Assembly: GCA_012295225.1 (NCBI GenBank)
Contig: WMKK01000015.1
Coordinates: forward strand, 410,421-474,420
Reading direction: 5' to 3'
Length of the DNA stretch: 64,000 nucleotides
From: Ostreococcus mediterraneus
Taxonomy: Eukaryota; Chlorophyta; Mamiellophyceae; Mamiellales; Bathycoccaceae
Shown: positions 30,559 to 40,074 of the stretch, one piece after another
How positions within the stretch are numbered: position 1 is the stretch's first letter
How the letters are laid out: every line of letters begins with the position of its first letter
The notes under the pieces: model-generated
What the model was told of the DNA's origin: nothing
The model's database searches: none
What the model saw: only the letters and a program-made list of their open reading frames with translations
Position numbers and translations under genes: made by a program

Positions 30559-31875
30559 ATGAAAAACGTTGGTCCAATGTCACCGTTACTCGCTGTGCGC
30601 CGCACACCTACGCGCCGCACCGCGTCATTGACGACACGGTCGACGCGCGTCGGCGAGCGTCGAACGATGACGATGGCCGCGACGGCCGCGCGCGACGGCG
30701 GCGGCGGTGGCGGTGGCGGCGACGGCGGCGCGCAATCGTTGGCGCGCCACGATGACACAACAAAAGTGCAGCCGAGCGCGCGGGCGCTCGTGCGCACGTC
30801 AGACGCGCACGCCATGCGCATGCGACGCGATATGCTCGACGCGGAAGCGCCATTCGTGCCTGCGTCTGGAAGCGCGGTCGAGCGGCTCGCGGCGTTGGAG
30901 CGCGAGTTGCGAATGATTTTGGGCGACGACGTCGTCGAGGAGGCGTTGCGGCTCGAGGACGCGGGCGGCGTTGGCGACGCATGCGAGGAGGACGTAGCGA
31001 GTTCGGCGGTGGCGCCGTCGTTGACGATGATGTCGTCATCGGTGTTGGTATCGGCGGGAGTCGAGGAAGACGTTGAGACGCCGGTGTTACGGGATGTGGC
31101 GTCGACGTGCGAAACGACGGTTGAGGCGCCGGATGTCGTTCGAGCGTCGACGACGGAGGATACAGACGAGGACACGCCTAGGCGTACGCTCGACGTCGTG
31201 CCAACGTCATCGAGCGTACGAACCATCGAGGTGTCGGCACCAGAGCCGGGTGTGGTTGAGGAATGGGACCCGTATTCGGCGTTCATGAAGCGCGGGCCGT
31301 CTCGAGCGCCGAAGACGTCGCCGCTGAAACACGAAGAAGAAAAAGAAGAATTAACATCTTCGGCAGTATTTACACCGCCGAAGGTTGCAAAAACGACATT
31401 AATGATAGCATCAGATCCGTCGCTTACGCACGATGAAACGCTGCGTCTCGTCGCCGAGCTTGAAAACCGCGTGAAATCCGCGCCCAAACCGGCGCCGTAC
31501 GCCTCGCCTCTACATCAGTCGCCTGGGCTACAACGCGCCACAAGCACGGTTTTTGTGGAAGATATCACGGGAAAAGACGACGGTGGTAGTGACGACGAAC
31601 AACGGTACGCGTATCAGTATACACAGCATGATGCGGTGGCGATTTTAGAACAAATAGAAAGCGAAAGCGGCGTCACTGCGGTGACGGGTATTTGGCGCGA
31701 CGCGCCTGAACCAGAGCCGGCGATAATCGCACCACGATCGCGACACGGCAAAGAAGTCGTCTACGACGACAATGATATCAGCGACAACCTACAAGTGCCG
31801 ATGATATCAGGCGTCGAAAGTCTGAGTGATTTCAAATTGATGATGAGCTCGGTTTTTGACGACGACGATGAATAA
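30559..31875 (+). CDS. Uncharacterised low-complexity protein
   Basis: 438 residues of open frame from ATG 30559. The N-terminal 60 are Arg/Thr-rich then poly-Gly; residues ~90-135 form a helix (AVERLAALERELRMILGDDV). The remainder is Glu/Asp/Ser/Thr-rich and probably disordered, with short islands: EEWDPYSAFMKRGPS, LTHDETLRLVAELENRVKSA and QYTQHDAVAILEQIESESGV. An acidic end follows (MMSSVFDDDDE). I do not recognise a family. The islands of ordered, codon-biased sequence suggest a real gene, perhaps a scaffold or cytoskeletal protein. It converges on pyruvate kinase copy 2 across 92 bp. Confidence 0.6.
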   Translation: MKNVGPMSPLLAVRRTPTRRTASLTTRSTRVGERRTMTMAATAARDGGGGGGGGDGGAQSLARHDDTTKVQPSARALVRTSDAHAMRMRRDMLDAEAPFVPASGSAVERLAALERELRMILGDDVVEEALRLEDAGGVGDACEEDVASSAVAPSLTMMSSSVLVSAGVEEDVETPVLRDVASTCETTVEAPDVVRASTTEDTDEDTPRRTLDVVPTSSSVRTIEVSAPEPGVVEEWDPYSAFMKRGPSRAPKTSPLKHEEEKEELTSSAVFTPPKVAKTTLMIASDPSLTHDETLRLVAELENRVKSAPKPAPYASPLHQSPGLQRATSTVFVEDITGKDDGGSDDEQRYAYQYTQHDAVAILEQIESESGVTAVTGIWRDAPEPEPAIIAPRSRHGKEVVYDDNDISDNLQVPMISGVESLSDFKLMMSSVFDDDDE

Positions 31876-31967
31876 GAATACCGGTAGCCAATTCAAAAAA
31901 TCAAATCAATGTTTATTAGAAACATAGGCAATACTAGCGCGATGCAATTCTACCGCGACGCATTCTC

Positions 31968-33536
31968 CTACGGGCATTCCACAACCTTGAGCACGGCTTC
32001 ACCCATGACGCGGTGAACGCCGACGATGAGATCACCAGACTTGACCAAGCCGAGGGCGTCGCGGGCGTACGCGATGGCGTTGCGCATGACTTCTTGCGGG
32101 TGGCCAGTATCGCCCTTCCACTCAGCAGGTTCGATGACGGGGATGATGCCACGAGAGATGAGCGACCGGCGAGCGGTCGAACCGGGGTCGTGGTCACCTT
32201 CGATGCACACGGACAAGATCGGCGCCGCCGGACGGTACTTGGAAATCATTTGCGCGGTGTGGCCGGTGCGGGACAAAGAAACAATCAGTCTCGCGTCAAC
32301 CTTTTGCGCGGTACGCACGGCGGAGGACGCCAAAGATTCAATGACGCCCATAGGAATCGATTGCTGCTCGAGAACTTGGTGATACACGGCAACATTGTCC
32401 ACGTACGCTTCAGCTTCGCGGCAGATGGACGCCATGATTTTCACGGCGTCGAGCGCGTAGTTACCCGCGGCGGTTTCACCAGAGAGCATGACGGCATCGG
32501 TGCCGTCGAGAATGGCGTTGGCGACATCAGTGGCTTCCGCGCGCGTCGGGCGCGGGGCACCAGTCATAGATTCCAACATTTGCGTCGCGGTGACCACGGG
32601 CTTACCCGCGTAGTTGCAACGCTTAATCATGCGCTTTTGCGCCAAGAAGATTTGCTCCATGCGAATCTCCATACCGAGATCACCACGCGCAACCATGACG
32701 GCGTCAGACTTCNCAACNATGTCNTNNAANTTGTCCAANCCTTCCATGTTTTCAACCTTGGAAACGATGGATACCTTGGATGCGAAATCGCCCAAGACGG
32801 AGCGAATGTAATCCACGTCTGAACCCTTGCGCACAAAGGACGCGGCGATGTAATCCACCTCGTTCTTCACACCCCAGTCAATCAAGTCGTGACGATCCTT
32901 TTCGGTAATCGTCGGCAAGTTNACGACGACACCCGGCAAGTTCATGTTCTTACGTTCGCCGAGCTTGGCGCTGTTCTCGCACGTCACCTTGACCTCGCCC
33001 TTTTCGACGTCGCAAGAGATAACCTTGAACGTAATCGAACCGTCAGCGCACAAAATCTTCGACCCAGGCGCGACATCCTTGGCAAGATCAGGGTAAGACA
33101 CCGCAATCTTCGTCGCATCACCCGCAAAGTCGTAATCCGTGGTCAAAATGATTTCAGAACCACATTCGAGCATCACCGGCCCGCCGCCGGCGAGCATCCC
33201 GGTGCGAATCTCCGGCCCCTTCGTGTCGAGCAAAACCCCACACGCAATCCCAGTATTCGCCGACGCAATTCTCAAATTATCCAACGTCTCTTGATGATAC
33301 TCATGCGAGCCGTGGCTAAAGTTAAACCGCGCGATGGACATCCCAGCCTTGAGCAAGCTCTCCAACACGTCCACCGTACGCGACACCGGTCCGAGCGTGC
33401 ATATAATCTTAGACTTGAACAACCCACCGTCCGTCACGGCGCCGTTCTCCAAAATCCCCCCCGTGGTGCCATCCCTCCCGACCGCTTCCTTGGTCAAATC
33501 CACGTACGACCCGTGTTTCGCGCGAGATAACCCCAT
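31968..33536 (-). CDS. PK: Pyruvate kinase, copy 2 (inverted paralogue)
   Basis: 522 residues, with a 38-residue N-terminus unlike copy 1. From [11 protein letters not shown] to the GTDA motif the two proteins are almost identical; downstream they diverge ([18 protein letters not shown] here against [18 protein letters not shown] in copy 1). All catalytic motifs are intact. Undetermined bases lie at 32713, 32718, 32724, 32726, 32727, 32730, 32739 and 32922. Each satisfies position = 51344 minus the position of an undetermined base in copy 1. The copies are 12.5 kb apart, in opposite orientation, with 17 predicted genes and spacers between. Probably cytosolic. Confidence 0.96.
   Translation of the reverse strand: MGLSRAKHGSYVDLTKEAVGRDGTTGGILENGAVTDGGLFKSKIICTLGPVSRTVDVLESLLKAGMSIARFNFSHGSHEYHQETLDNLRIASANTGIACGVLLDTKGPEIRTGMLAGGGPVMLECGSEIILTTDYDFAGDATKIAVSYPDLAKDVAPGSKILCADGSITFKVISCDVEKGEVKVTCENSAKLGERKNMNLPGVVXNLPTITEKDRHDLIDWGVKNEVDYIAASFVRKGSDVDYIRSVLGDFASKVSIVSKVENMEXLDXXXDXVXKSDAVMVARGDLGMEIRMEQIFLAQKRMIKRCNYAGKPVVTATQMLESMTGAPRPTRAEATDVANAILDGTDAVMLSGETAAGNYALDAVKIMASICREAEAYVDNVAVYHQVLEQQSIPMGVIESLASSAVRTAQKVDARLIVSLSRTGHTAQMISKYRPAAPILSVCIEGDHDPGSTARRSLISRGIIPVIEPAEWKGDTGHPQEVMRNAIAYARDALGLVKSGDLIVGVHRVMGEAVLKVVECP
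32524..33416 (-). repeat. Right arm of the 893 bp near-identical inverted repeat
   Basis: Mirror of 17928-18820 within pyruvate kinase copy 2. Eight undetermined bases sit at positions mirrored in the other arm. Three further undetermined bases of copy 1 (18733, 18734, 18737) are resolved here and read TAC GCG, giving Tyr-Ala. Confidence 0.9.
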
Positions 33537-34783
33537 GCGTGCGCGTCAAACCTCGTCAGCGAAAGAAAAACCGGGTCTCCCGCGCTCGCTCTGGCGCGCT
33601 AGCCCTACCCGCGCGTCTCTGATCTTTGGCGACGTCAGTCGCGCGTACGACGCGCGGCGCACCGGTACGCGTCGCGTCGCGTCGTCTCGCGTCGTCGTCT
33701 CGCGTCGTCGTCGTCTCGCGTCGTCGCGTCGTCGCGTATCGAAGACGTACCGTCGCGTACCGTCGCGTACCGCGGCGTGGCGTTGTGTGGTCGGCGGCGC
33801 CCGCGACACCCGCGACGTCCATCGATCGTCGATCGTCGATCGTCGTCCGTCCGTCGGTCGGTCGTCGTCGGTCGGGGGGATCGCGAGCCCGACCCCATCG
33901 CGCGCGCGCGGGGTCGCGACCGGCGACCGGCGACCGGCGACCGGCGACCGACGACCGACCGACGGACGGATATTCCGTCGTCTCGCGCGCGCGCGCGCGG
34001 ATGAGCGCGTCGTGCCTACGCGCGATGGATACCAGGGTGTAATATATACAGAGCGAAAAAGTGACATCAGATTAAAAATAAAAAGAAGCGAGGCCTAATA
34101 AGTAGGGTTTCACCACGTCCAGATGGCGTTCGAGCGTTCAGGTTCGCGCGGTCGAGCGCGGTCGAGCGCGGTCGAGCGGTCGAGCGACCGCCGACGCTTT
34201 CGACGTCGGTGCGGTCGCGATCGTCGATCGCGATCGTCGGTCGCGATCGTCGGTCGCGATCGCGCGCCAAGGCCACGGTGTGTCGCGAATGTACGCCCCG
34301 TGTACCGTCCGTGAACGCGTCTCAAGTGATGTACAATACACGTTGATAGAATTACATAGTATACTGTATATAAGACTGTATCTCTCTGAACCATCATCTT
34401 TTGATAGACGTATAGGTTAACAAAGTACGTATGGGCGCGCGATCGCGCGATCGCGGGCTTTGGCATAGGGGTGGTATGGGACGTACGCGAGGAAGGGATG
34501 TATGTGTGGTGTACGATGGAGGGTTTAGGAGATGTATATGTATGTGTATGTATACCGTGATGGGGTTTGTTTTTGCGCGCGCGCGCGCGCGGCACCGCGG
34601 CGCCGCGGCGCGCGACGACGATCGGGCGCTCCGCAGTCGTTCGCGCGACCATCGCTCGGGGGGAGATCGCTCGCGCGCGGGCGCGCGTGGTAGCCTTCGC
34701 GTCGCGCGTTCGCGCGTCGGTGTTTCGGGCGTCTGGTGTCGGGCGTCTGGTGTCGGCACGCGCGGTGTCGGGACACGGCGGCG
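33537..34783. other. 1.25 kb repeat-rich spacer between PK copy 2 and the GST-like gene
   Basis: Long for this genome. It holds four tandem clusters: CGTCGT/CTCGCGTCGT runs (33660-33780), heptamers GCGACCG (33916-33960), decamers CGGTCGAGCG (34149-34186) and repeats of GGTCGCGATCGTC (34213-34265). There is a TAGGGTTT telo-box at 34103-34110 and an AT-rich patch 34320-34430 with TATACTGTATATAA. Open frames here are Arg/Asp/Ser low-complexity products of the repeats and are not supported as genes. Confidence 0.6.
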
Positions 34784-35785
34784 ATGACGACGGGGGCGAC
34801 GGCGCGCGTCGCGCGCGCGGGATTGGCGTCGACGACGAACGCGCGTGGTGTGCGTCGCGTGCGTGGTGTGCGCGTCGTGGTGAAGGCGTCGTTCGGGGCG
34901 GCGCATGAGGGCGTCGTGGCGCCGGGCGACGTGCACGGGTCGAGTTTAGCATCCATGGGGTTCGCGCCGCGGCGGACGCGCGCGGGCGCGGACGCGGCGT
35001 CGTCGTCCAAGTCCACCGTAGTGGATGAGAGTGTGGTGATGTTTCGGACATCGGCGACGTGTCCGTTTGCGCATCGGTGCTGGCTCGCGCTCGAGGAGCT
35101 CGACGTGCGTCCGCGCGAGGTGATCATGGAAAACTTGGAGGATAAATCTGAGGCGTTCAAGGCGGAGTACGCGCGCGCGGCGGTGGACGCCGAGGGTAAC
35201 CCGTCGGTGCCGGTTTTAACGCATCGCGGGGCGACGATGGTGGAGAGCGCGTTGGTGCTGCGTTACCTCGCGGAGACGTTTGACGGCGCTGGGGCGTCGG
35301 CAGCGAGCGCGTCGTTGCTCCCAAAAGACACCGTAAAGGGATATTACGGACAGTTGTTCGCCGATACGTTTCAAACGTGCGTGCCGCTGTACTTTAAAAT
35401 GTTGCGCGCGACGAACCAGGATGAGCTCGACGCCGCGACAAAGGAATTTATCGGTGGGTTGCAAAAGGCAAACCGGTGCCTGGAATTGGGCGCCAACGCG
35501 CGCGCCGGAGGCGCGTACGCGTGCGGCGAGCAGTTTACGATTTGGGACATCATGCCCATGACGTTCGTGCCTCGTTTTGAAATCGTCTTGGCGCACTATC
35601 GCGGGTTCAACTTGCGCGTGGCGCTCAAAGAAAACAGGTGCGACGCGCTCGAAGCGTGGATCGCCGCCGTCGGCTCCCGCCCGAGCCTCGTGAGCACGTT
35701 GAAACAGATTGAGGAGATTCGTGGCATCACCGTGCAGCAAGCGTTTATCGATCACTTTGCAAAGTTTGTGTCGTGGCGCGCGTGA
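34784..35785 (+). CDS. Glutathione S-transferase-like protein, plastid-targeted
   Basis: 333 residues from ATG 34784. Residues 1-35 form a transit peptide ending near RVVVKA. The thioredoxin-like N-domain begins VVMFRTSATCPFAHRCWLAL with CPFA, the active-site form of omega/lambda-type GSTs. It continues with the cis-Pro region GNPSVPVLTH and the glutathione gamma-Glu site MVESALVLRYLAE. An all-helical C-domain follows (GLQKANRCLELG, FTIWDIMPMTFVPRFEIV). A Cys active site points to thiol transfer or dehydroascorbate-type chemistry rather than conjugation. The frame is open upstream only via a GTG. Confidence 0.82.
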   Translation: MTTGATARVARAGLASTTNARGVRRVRGVRVVVKASFGAAHEGVVAPGDVHGSSLASMGFAPRRTRAGADAASSSKSTVVDESVVMFRTSATCPFAHRCWLALEELDVRPREVIMENLEDKSEAFKAEYARAAVDAEGNPSVPVLTHRGATMVESALVLRYLAETFDGAGASAASASLLPKDTVKGYYGQLFADTFQTCVPLYFKMLRATNQDELDAATKEFIGGLQKANRCLELGANARAGGAYACGEQFTIWDIMPMTFVPRFEIVLAHYRGFNLRVALKENRCDALEAWIAAVGSRPSLVSTLKQIEEIRGITVQQAFIDHFAKFVSWRA

Positions 35786-35890
35786 GGTCGATACGCCGCC
35801 GTAGGCGTCGCAATTTTTAATAATACTCAACTGCGTGTATATATGCACATCCACGGGTGTGGGCTAACTAGGTGTCGGTGGTCTAGTAAA

Positions 35891-38251
35891 CTAGTAAAAC
35901 TTCGTCGTCATCGAACGAACAATGGTGGGAGGCTGGTCACCGCGCGCGCGACGCCCAGCACCCGTAGACGGTGCTTCGGGTTGGTCGAGCTGTCGACGCG
36001 CGTGCGGCATCATCGACTGCGTTCGCGTCGGCACCGGCACGGCTTTCACGGGACGCGGTGGGGACGAAAGGTGCGAAGGCGGCGGTTGACGCGTCTCCGT
36101 TACCATCCGCCTCGACGACGAATCGTTGTCGTTATCGTCGTCGACCGATACCATCTTATCATCGGCGCCGACGTCCAACGCTTGCCTCTTCGACGCCATC
36201 GTGGCTTTGTCGTCGCTGTCCTCTAGTCGCGATGGCGACGACGGTGGCGTCCATTCGCGCGTACGAATCGCTGAAAGCGTTCGATTAACCAACATGCCGT
36301 CTGAAATCGCATCCACGACGACTGGAGTGTTTATCCCAGACGTAGCCGCCGACGCAGGCGCCGTCGCCGGCGTGTTTGAGCGATAGGTGTTCGGGTTACT
36401 ATTGCTCGCCGAAACCCACGCATCGCGCTCGCCGACATCAGCGCCTTGATCCTTTTTCAGCATAGACATGAACGCCGCGGCAACGCCGCCGGGCTTGGCC
36501 GACTCGCCGCGCTTATCCTTGGAATGTCTAATCGTCGTCGCTCGTAAAAAGTTTAAGAATGCATTTTCATCATTGTCGCTCTCGCCGTGACCATCCCCTG
36601 AACTTGACGCTTGTGCGTTGCCGCCACCTTCATTCTTCTTTTTTGCCACGAGCGCGACGACGCCGTAAAAGACGGCGAAAAACGCAAGCGCACCGATTGG
36701 GCCGATATAATAAATTGAAAACATGTCGGAAAACCGACTGCGATGGCCAACTGAGAATGCATCATTAGACGCTTGCTGCTGTTGCTCGCGGACGAGCTCA
36801 ATCGCTGCTTCGGTCACGCGTTCAACGGTGTCCTCCTTTGAGCGCGCCGATTGCAAGTCGCTCATAGCGAATGGTTTCCACGCTTGCGTTTCGCGCTTCA
36901 ACTTGGGCAAATGCACCGGGAATCGCGACAAAAAGCTCACTGATAACGTTTCTTTCTCAACATCTTCGTTCGCCTTGATGTTTTCCTCCGTGAGCACGCG
37001 CGCATCAGCGGGTTTCCAACCCATTTGTGCGGTTGATTTCTTCGTACCAGCTTTAAACTCAGCGCGCTCGTACATGTTCACGTCATTGGTGGTGTCAATC
37101 TTCTTCTTGTACGACACGTAGGATGAGGACAACGCGGCGGTGATTTCATCCTCCTTCTCGGCTTGTGCCTCCGCCTCGGTCTGCGCTTGCGTCGTGACTA
37201 CTACGTTAGGCGTAGACTCGTCAGCGTACTCGTTTTCTTCGATCACTTGGCCGGCAACGGCAATGGTCGTCTCATTAGCGTTCGTCGTGACGTCCACCGT
37301 TTCCATCGGCGCTTCAGTCAGCGTTTCAGTTGCGGTTTCAGTTGCGGTTTCAGTTGCGGTTTCAGTCGCCTCTTCTACAGACGTCGTCGTCGTCGTCGAC
37401 GTCGACGACGACGACGACGACGCACTTGACTCCTCAGTCGACGGAATCGCGTCTACCCACGCACTTTGCGACGCAGGTTTCGGCGTCAGTGGCGGTTTCG
37501 GCAACGGAACTACCGATGGAAACGTCGTCGTAGGCGCGGCGTCGGTTTCCATCGTTTGACTCGACGACATCAATTGAAACTGCTCCGGGTTCATCGTCAC
37601 CATCGCACCCGCGGTGATATCATCGCTCGCGCTGGCAATACCTTGTACTATTTCATGCGTTTCCGACGCTGCCGACGCCGCAACATCCTCCTCTGCGTCA
37701 CCGAGCGACGACGCCTTGTCCGCGTCGGGGACGACGAACCCCGTCGCTTTGAGCTCGCGCTCATTCGCCGTCGTCGCGTCATACGCAGGAAGTGAGAAAT
37801 CTAGACGCGACGACGATTCATCATCATCTTTATCATCATCACGCCATCGCCTATGCCTCGCCCCGAGCGACGCCATCGCACCCGTCCTCGTCGCCGTCGA
37901 CGCCGAATCAAACGCCGCCCCGAGCGCGACGGCGCGATACCACGCCACCTCCCCGTCAACATCCTCCGCCGCGCGCTCACGCTCACTCCACGGCACACGC
38001 ATATCAACACCATCATCCACAAACGGAATCGACCGTATAATCTCCTCCCGTCCACGATCTCCTCGCGCGCGCGTGCTCGCCCCCGCGAACGCCCGCGACG
38101 TCCACCCTCGCGCCTCCCCGTCCCGCGCGTACCCCACCGTCGCCGCACACGCCCCCGTCACCACCAGCGCCGCGCACACAACCGCCGACGTACTCACGCC
38201 CGTCGTCCCCATCGATCGCGCACCGCGCACCGCATCGCGTGACGCCGTCAT
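35891..38251 (-). CDS. Large single-gene membrane protein of unknown function
   Basis: 786 residues from ATG 38251. A hydrophobic segment near residues 18-41 (signal anchor or signal peptide, AVVCAALVVTGACAATVGYA) is followed by ~470 residues of Ser/Thr/Glu-rich, probably lumenal or extracellular sequence. A second membrane segment lies at about 513-535 (YYIGPIGALAFFAVFYGVVA), then KKK and a ~250-residue disordered tail. A TETA repeat (four 12 bp DNA copies, about 37325-37372) sits in the first region. There is one conserved-looking block, FKAGTKKSTAQMGWKPADAR. No enzyme or receptor domain is recognisable. It looks like a type I membrane protein with a cytosolic tail. Confidence 0.65.
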   Translation of the reverse strand: MTASRDAVRGARSMGTTGVSTSAVVCAALVVTGACAATVGYARDGEARGWTSRAFAGASTRARGDRGREEIIRSIPFVDDGVDMRVPWSERERAAEDVDGEVAWYRAVALGAAFDSASTATRTGAMASLGARHRRWRDDDKDDDESSSRLDFSLPAYDATTANERELKATGFVVPDADKASSLGDAEEDVAASAASETHEIVQGIASASDDITAGAMVTMNPEQFQLMSSSQTMETDAAPTTTFPSVVPLPKPPLTPKPASQSAWVDAIPSTEESSASSSSSSTSTTTTTSVEEATETATETATETATETLTEAPMETVDVTTNANETTIAVAGQVIEENEYADESTPNVVVTTQAQTEAEAQAEKEDEITAALSSSYVSYKKKIDTTNDVNMYERAEFKAGTKKSTAQMGWKPADARVLTEENIKANEDVEKETLSVSFLSRFPVHLPKLKRETQAWKPFAMSDLQSARSKEDTVERVTEAAIELVREQQQQASNDAFSVGHRSRFSDMFSIYYIGPIGALAFFAVFYGVVALVAKKKNEGGGNAQASSSGDGHGESDNDENAFLNFLRATTIRHSKDKRGESAKPGGVAAAFMSMLKKDQGADVGERDAWVSASNSNPNTYRSNTPATAPASAATSGINTPVVVDAISDGMLVNRTLSAIRTREWTPPSSPSRLEDSDDKATMASKRQALDVGADDKMVSVDDDNDNDSSSRRMVTETRQPPPSHLSSPPRPVKAVPVPTRTQSMMPHARRQLDQPEAPSTGAGRRARGDQPPTIVRSMTTKFY

Positions 38252-38699
38252 CGACGATCGATCCACGCGTCGTCGCGCGCTCAACACCCAAAATCACTCA
38301 AATCCACCGAGATTCTCTCCGCGAGGCACGACGGCGATCCGCGCTGCGCCGCGGTGACGTCGCGGCGCGCTGTGCCGCGATGCCTACTTCGCCCGCCTCG
38401 ACGAGCGGTGACGGTCGGTGACGACGGACGGTCGTCGTCGACGTCGCGATCTGTCGCCCGCGCGTCGTCATCGCGTCGCGTCGTCGCGCGGTGTCATCGC
38501 GCCGTACCGTATACCATACGTGTCAGACCATGCTAACACGTATTACGCCTTCTATTCCTATACTATATGAACATCGTAGTATACTATAGTTATACCTAAG
38601 TATCTATATATAGCTATATTGCGCTCTCTAGACATACACGGTACCATCACGCGTAGAAAACGCATACCCGGGTACGTCACACACAAGAACACCTCGTGA

Positions 38700-38738
38700 G
38701 GCTGAAAAAGAGATTTCTAAGCAATCTCTTTTTCAGCC
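38700..38738. repeat. Perfect 16 bp hairpin related to the 43.5 kb element termini
   Basis: GGCTGAAAAAGAGATT (38700-38715) and its exact reverse complement (38723-38738) flank a 7 nt loop. The arm repeats the outer terminal sequence of the element at 43543-46315, so this looks like two termini joined: a miniature or collapsed relative. Confidence 0.75.
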
Positions 38739-38795
38739 CAAGGCTGTGTGCGCGCATCGGTGAGTTGCCCCCTATGGGTATTTAGTATTTAGTTC

Positions 38796-38835
38796 ACTCG
38801 TGCACATACAGGCGCGACTCGTGCACATACAGGCG
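38796..38835 (+). repeat. Tandem 19 bp direct repeat, Lhc promoter
   Basis: ACTCGTGCACATACAGGCG occurs at 38796-38814 and again at 38817-38835, 21 bp apart (two helical turns) and 111-150 bp upstream of the light-harvesting ATG. The position suggests a paired protein-binding site, which is an inference. Confidence 0.6.
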
Positions 38836-38945
38836 ATTTTCGTTCGTAATAAGGGGCGCGCGCGTTCACATCAGACCACGCTCCTCGTGCGTGCGAATCA
38901 TCCGCCCGCGCGCGCGGCATTCTCGCACACTCGCGCGTGGCCACG

Positions 38946-40074
38946 ATGTCCGCGCTCCTCGCGTCCTCCTTCGTCTCCCGCGTCGCCGCCTTCAAGGCGA
39001 CGAAGATCCAAGTACGTATGTGTGTGTGATTCGTGTGTGATTCGTGCGATTCGTGCGTCGCGTCGCGCGCTGTGGGTGGAATGATGGAACGATGGCGCGC
39101 GCGGATGTGGGAACGACCGCGCGCGCGCGCGCTCGGGCGACCGCGACGACGACGACGCACGCGACGACGAGGAGGAGGAGGCGGCGATGATGATGATGGA
39201 TATATATACACGCATATATATTCCATCGCGTCGCGTCCATCGCGCATGGCGTGCGTCGTCGCCAGGGCAACCACCATCGGCGAGCGTCGGATACGCCCAA
39301 TCGATCGCGCGGGATGAAGCCGAGATATTTATCGCGGCTCAAACGTCGCGAATGGTTGGCGCGACGACGAGACGCGATGACGAGACTCGAGTGACTGACG
39401 AATGCGTTTGTGTGTCGTCTACCTTTGCGTGCACACAGGCCAAGTCTGTGTCCACGACGGTCAAGGCTGACATCTACCCGGAGTTCGGCACCTACCCGGG
39501 TGGCGGCGAGTCGCCGATCATTCCGTTTGGCGACGAAAAGAACGCCGAGCGCGAAGTGATCCATGGCCGCTGGGCGATGCTTGGCGTCACCGGCGCGTGG
39601 GCGGCTGAAAACGGCACCGGTATCCCGTGGTTCACGGCGGGTACGTTGTGCACCCCGGATGACTGCACCGCCGTCGCGGATAAGTTCCCGGGCGCCGTCG
39701 CCCCGCTCGCGCCGGAGGGCTCTGGCTACCCGTCCTTCTGGGCGGTGCTCGCCATTGAAGTCATCCTCGTCGGTGGCGCCGAAGCGTACCGTACCGGTAT
39801 CTCTGACTCTCCGTTCGATGATGGCCTCACCGTCGGTGACGTCAACCCGGGTGGACGCTTCGACCCGCTCGGCCTCGCCGAGTCTGGCGACCTCGAAGAG
39901 CTCAAGATTAAGGAATTGAAGCACTGCCGTTTGTCCATGTTCGCGTGGTTGGGCTGCATCTTCCAAGCGCTCGCCACCCAAGAAGGCCCGATCGCCAACT
40001 GGCAATCCCACGTCGCGGACCCGGTTCACTCCAACGTCCTCACCAACGCGGCCAAGGGTTTCGGCTTCTACTAA
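38946..40074 (+). CDS. Light-harvesting chlorophyll a/b protein (prasinophyte Lhcp-like), one intron
   Basis: Exon 1 is 38946-39011 and exon 2 is 39439-40074, 233 residues. The 427 nt intron has donor GTACGT, branch ACTGACG and acceptor CACAG, and joins FKATKIQ to AKSVSTTVKA. After a short transit peptide come helix 1 with AEREVIHGRWAMLGVTGAWA (Glu and His chlorophyll ligands), a middle helix SFWAVLAIEVILVGGAEAYR, and helix 3 GDLEELKIKELKHCRLSMFA with its Glu-Arg pair. It ends IANWQSHVADPVHSN. GTLCTPDDCTAVADKFPG between helices 1 and 2 suggests the prasinophyte-specific Lhcp group rather than plant Lhcb or Lhca; that subtype call is inference. Confidence 0.93.

Larger units (their letters stand above)
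38252..38945. promoter_or_regulatory. Spacer and promoter region upstream of the light-harvesting gene
   Basis: 694 bp. The left third is CGTCG-rich; 38530-38650 is AT-rich (TATATATAGCTATA and similar). A perfect hairpin lies at 38700-38738 and two copies of a 19 bp direct repeat at 38796-38814 and 38817-38835. No gene is supported. Confidence 0.55.

Noticed and set aside
32013-32822. Plus-strand open frame of about 270 codons
   Set aside because: Antisense shadow of pyruvate kinase copy 2; the same His/Arg-rich text appears antisense to copy 1.
34110-35051. Long minus-strand frame of 313 codons
   Set aside because: Built from CGATCG/GGTCGAG repeats and the antisense of the GST-like transit peptide; Arg/Thr/Pro low complexity with no motif.
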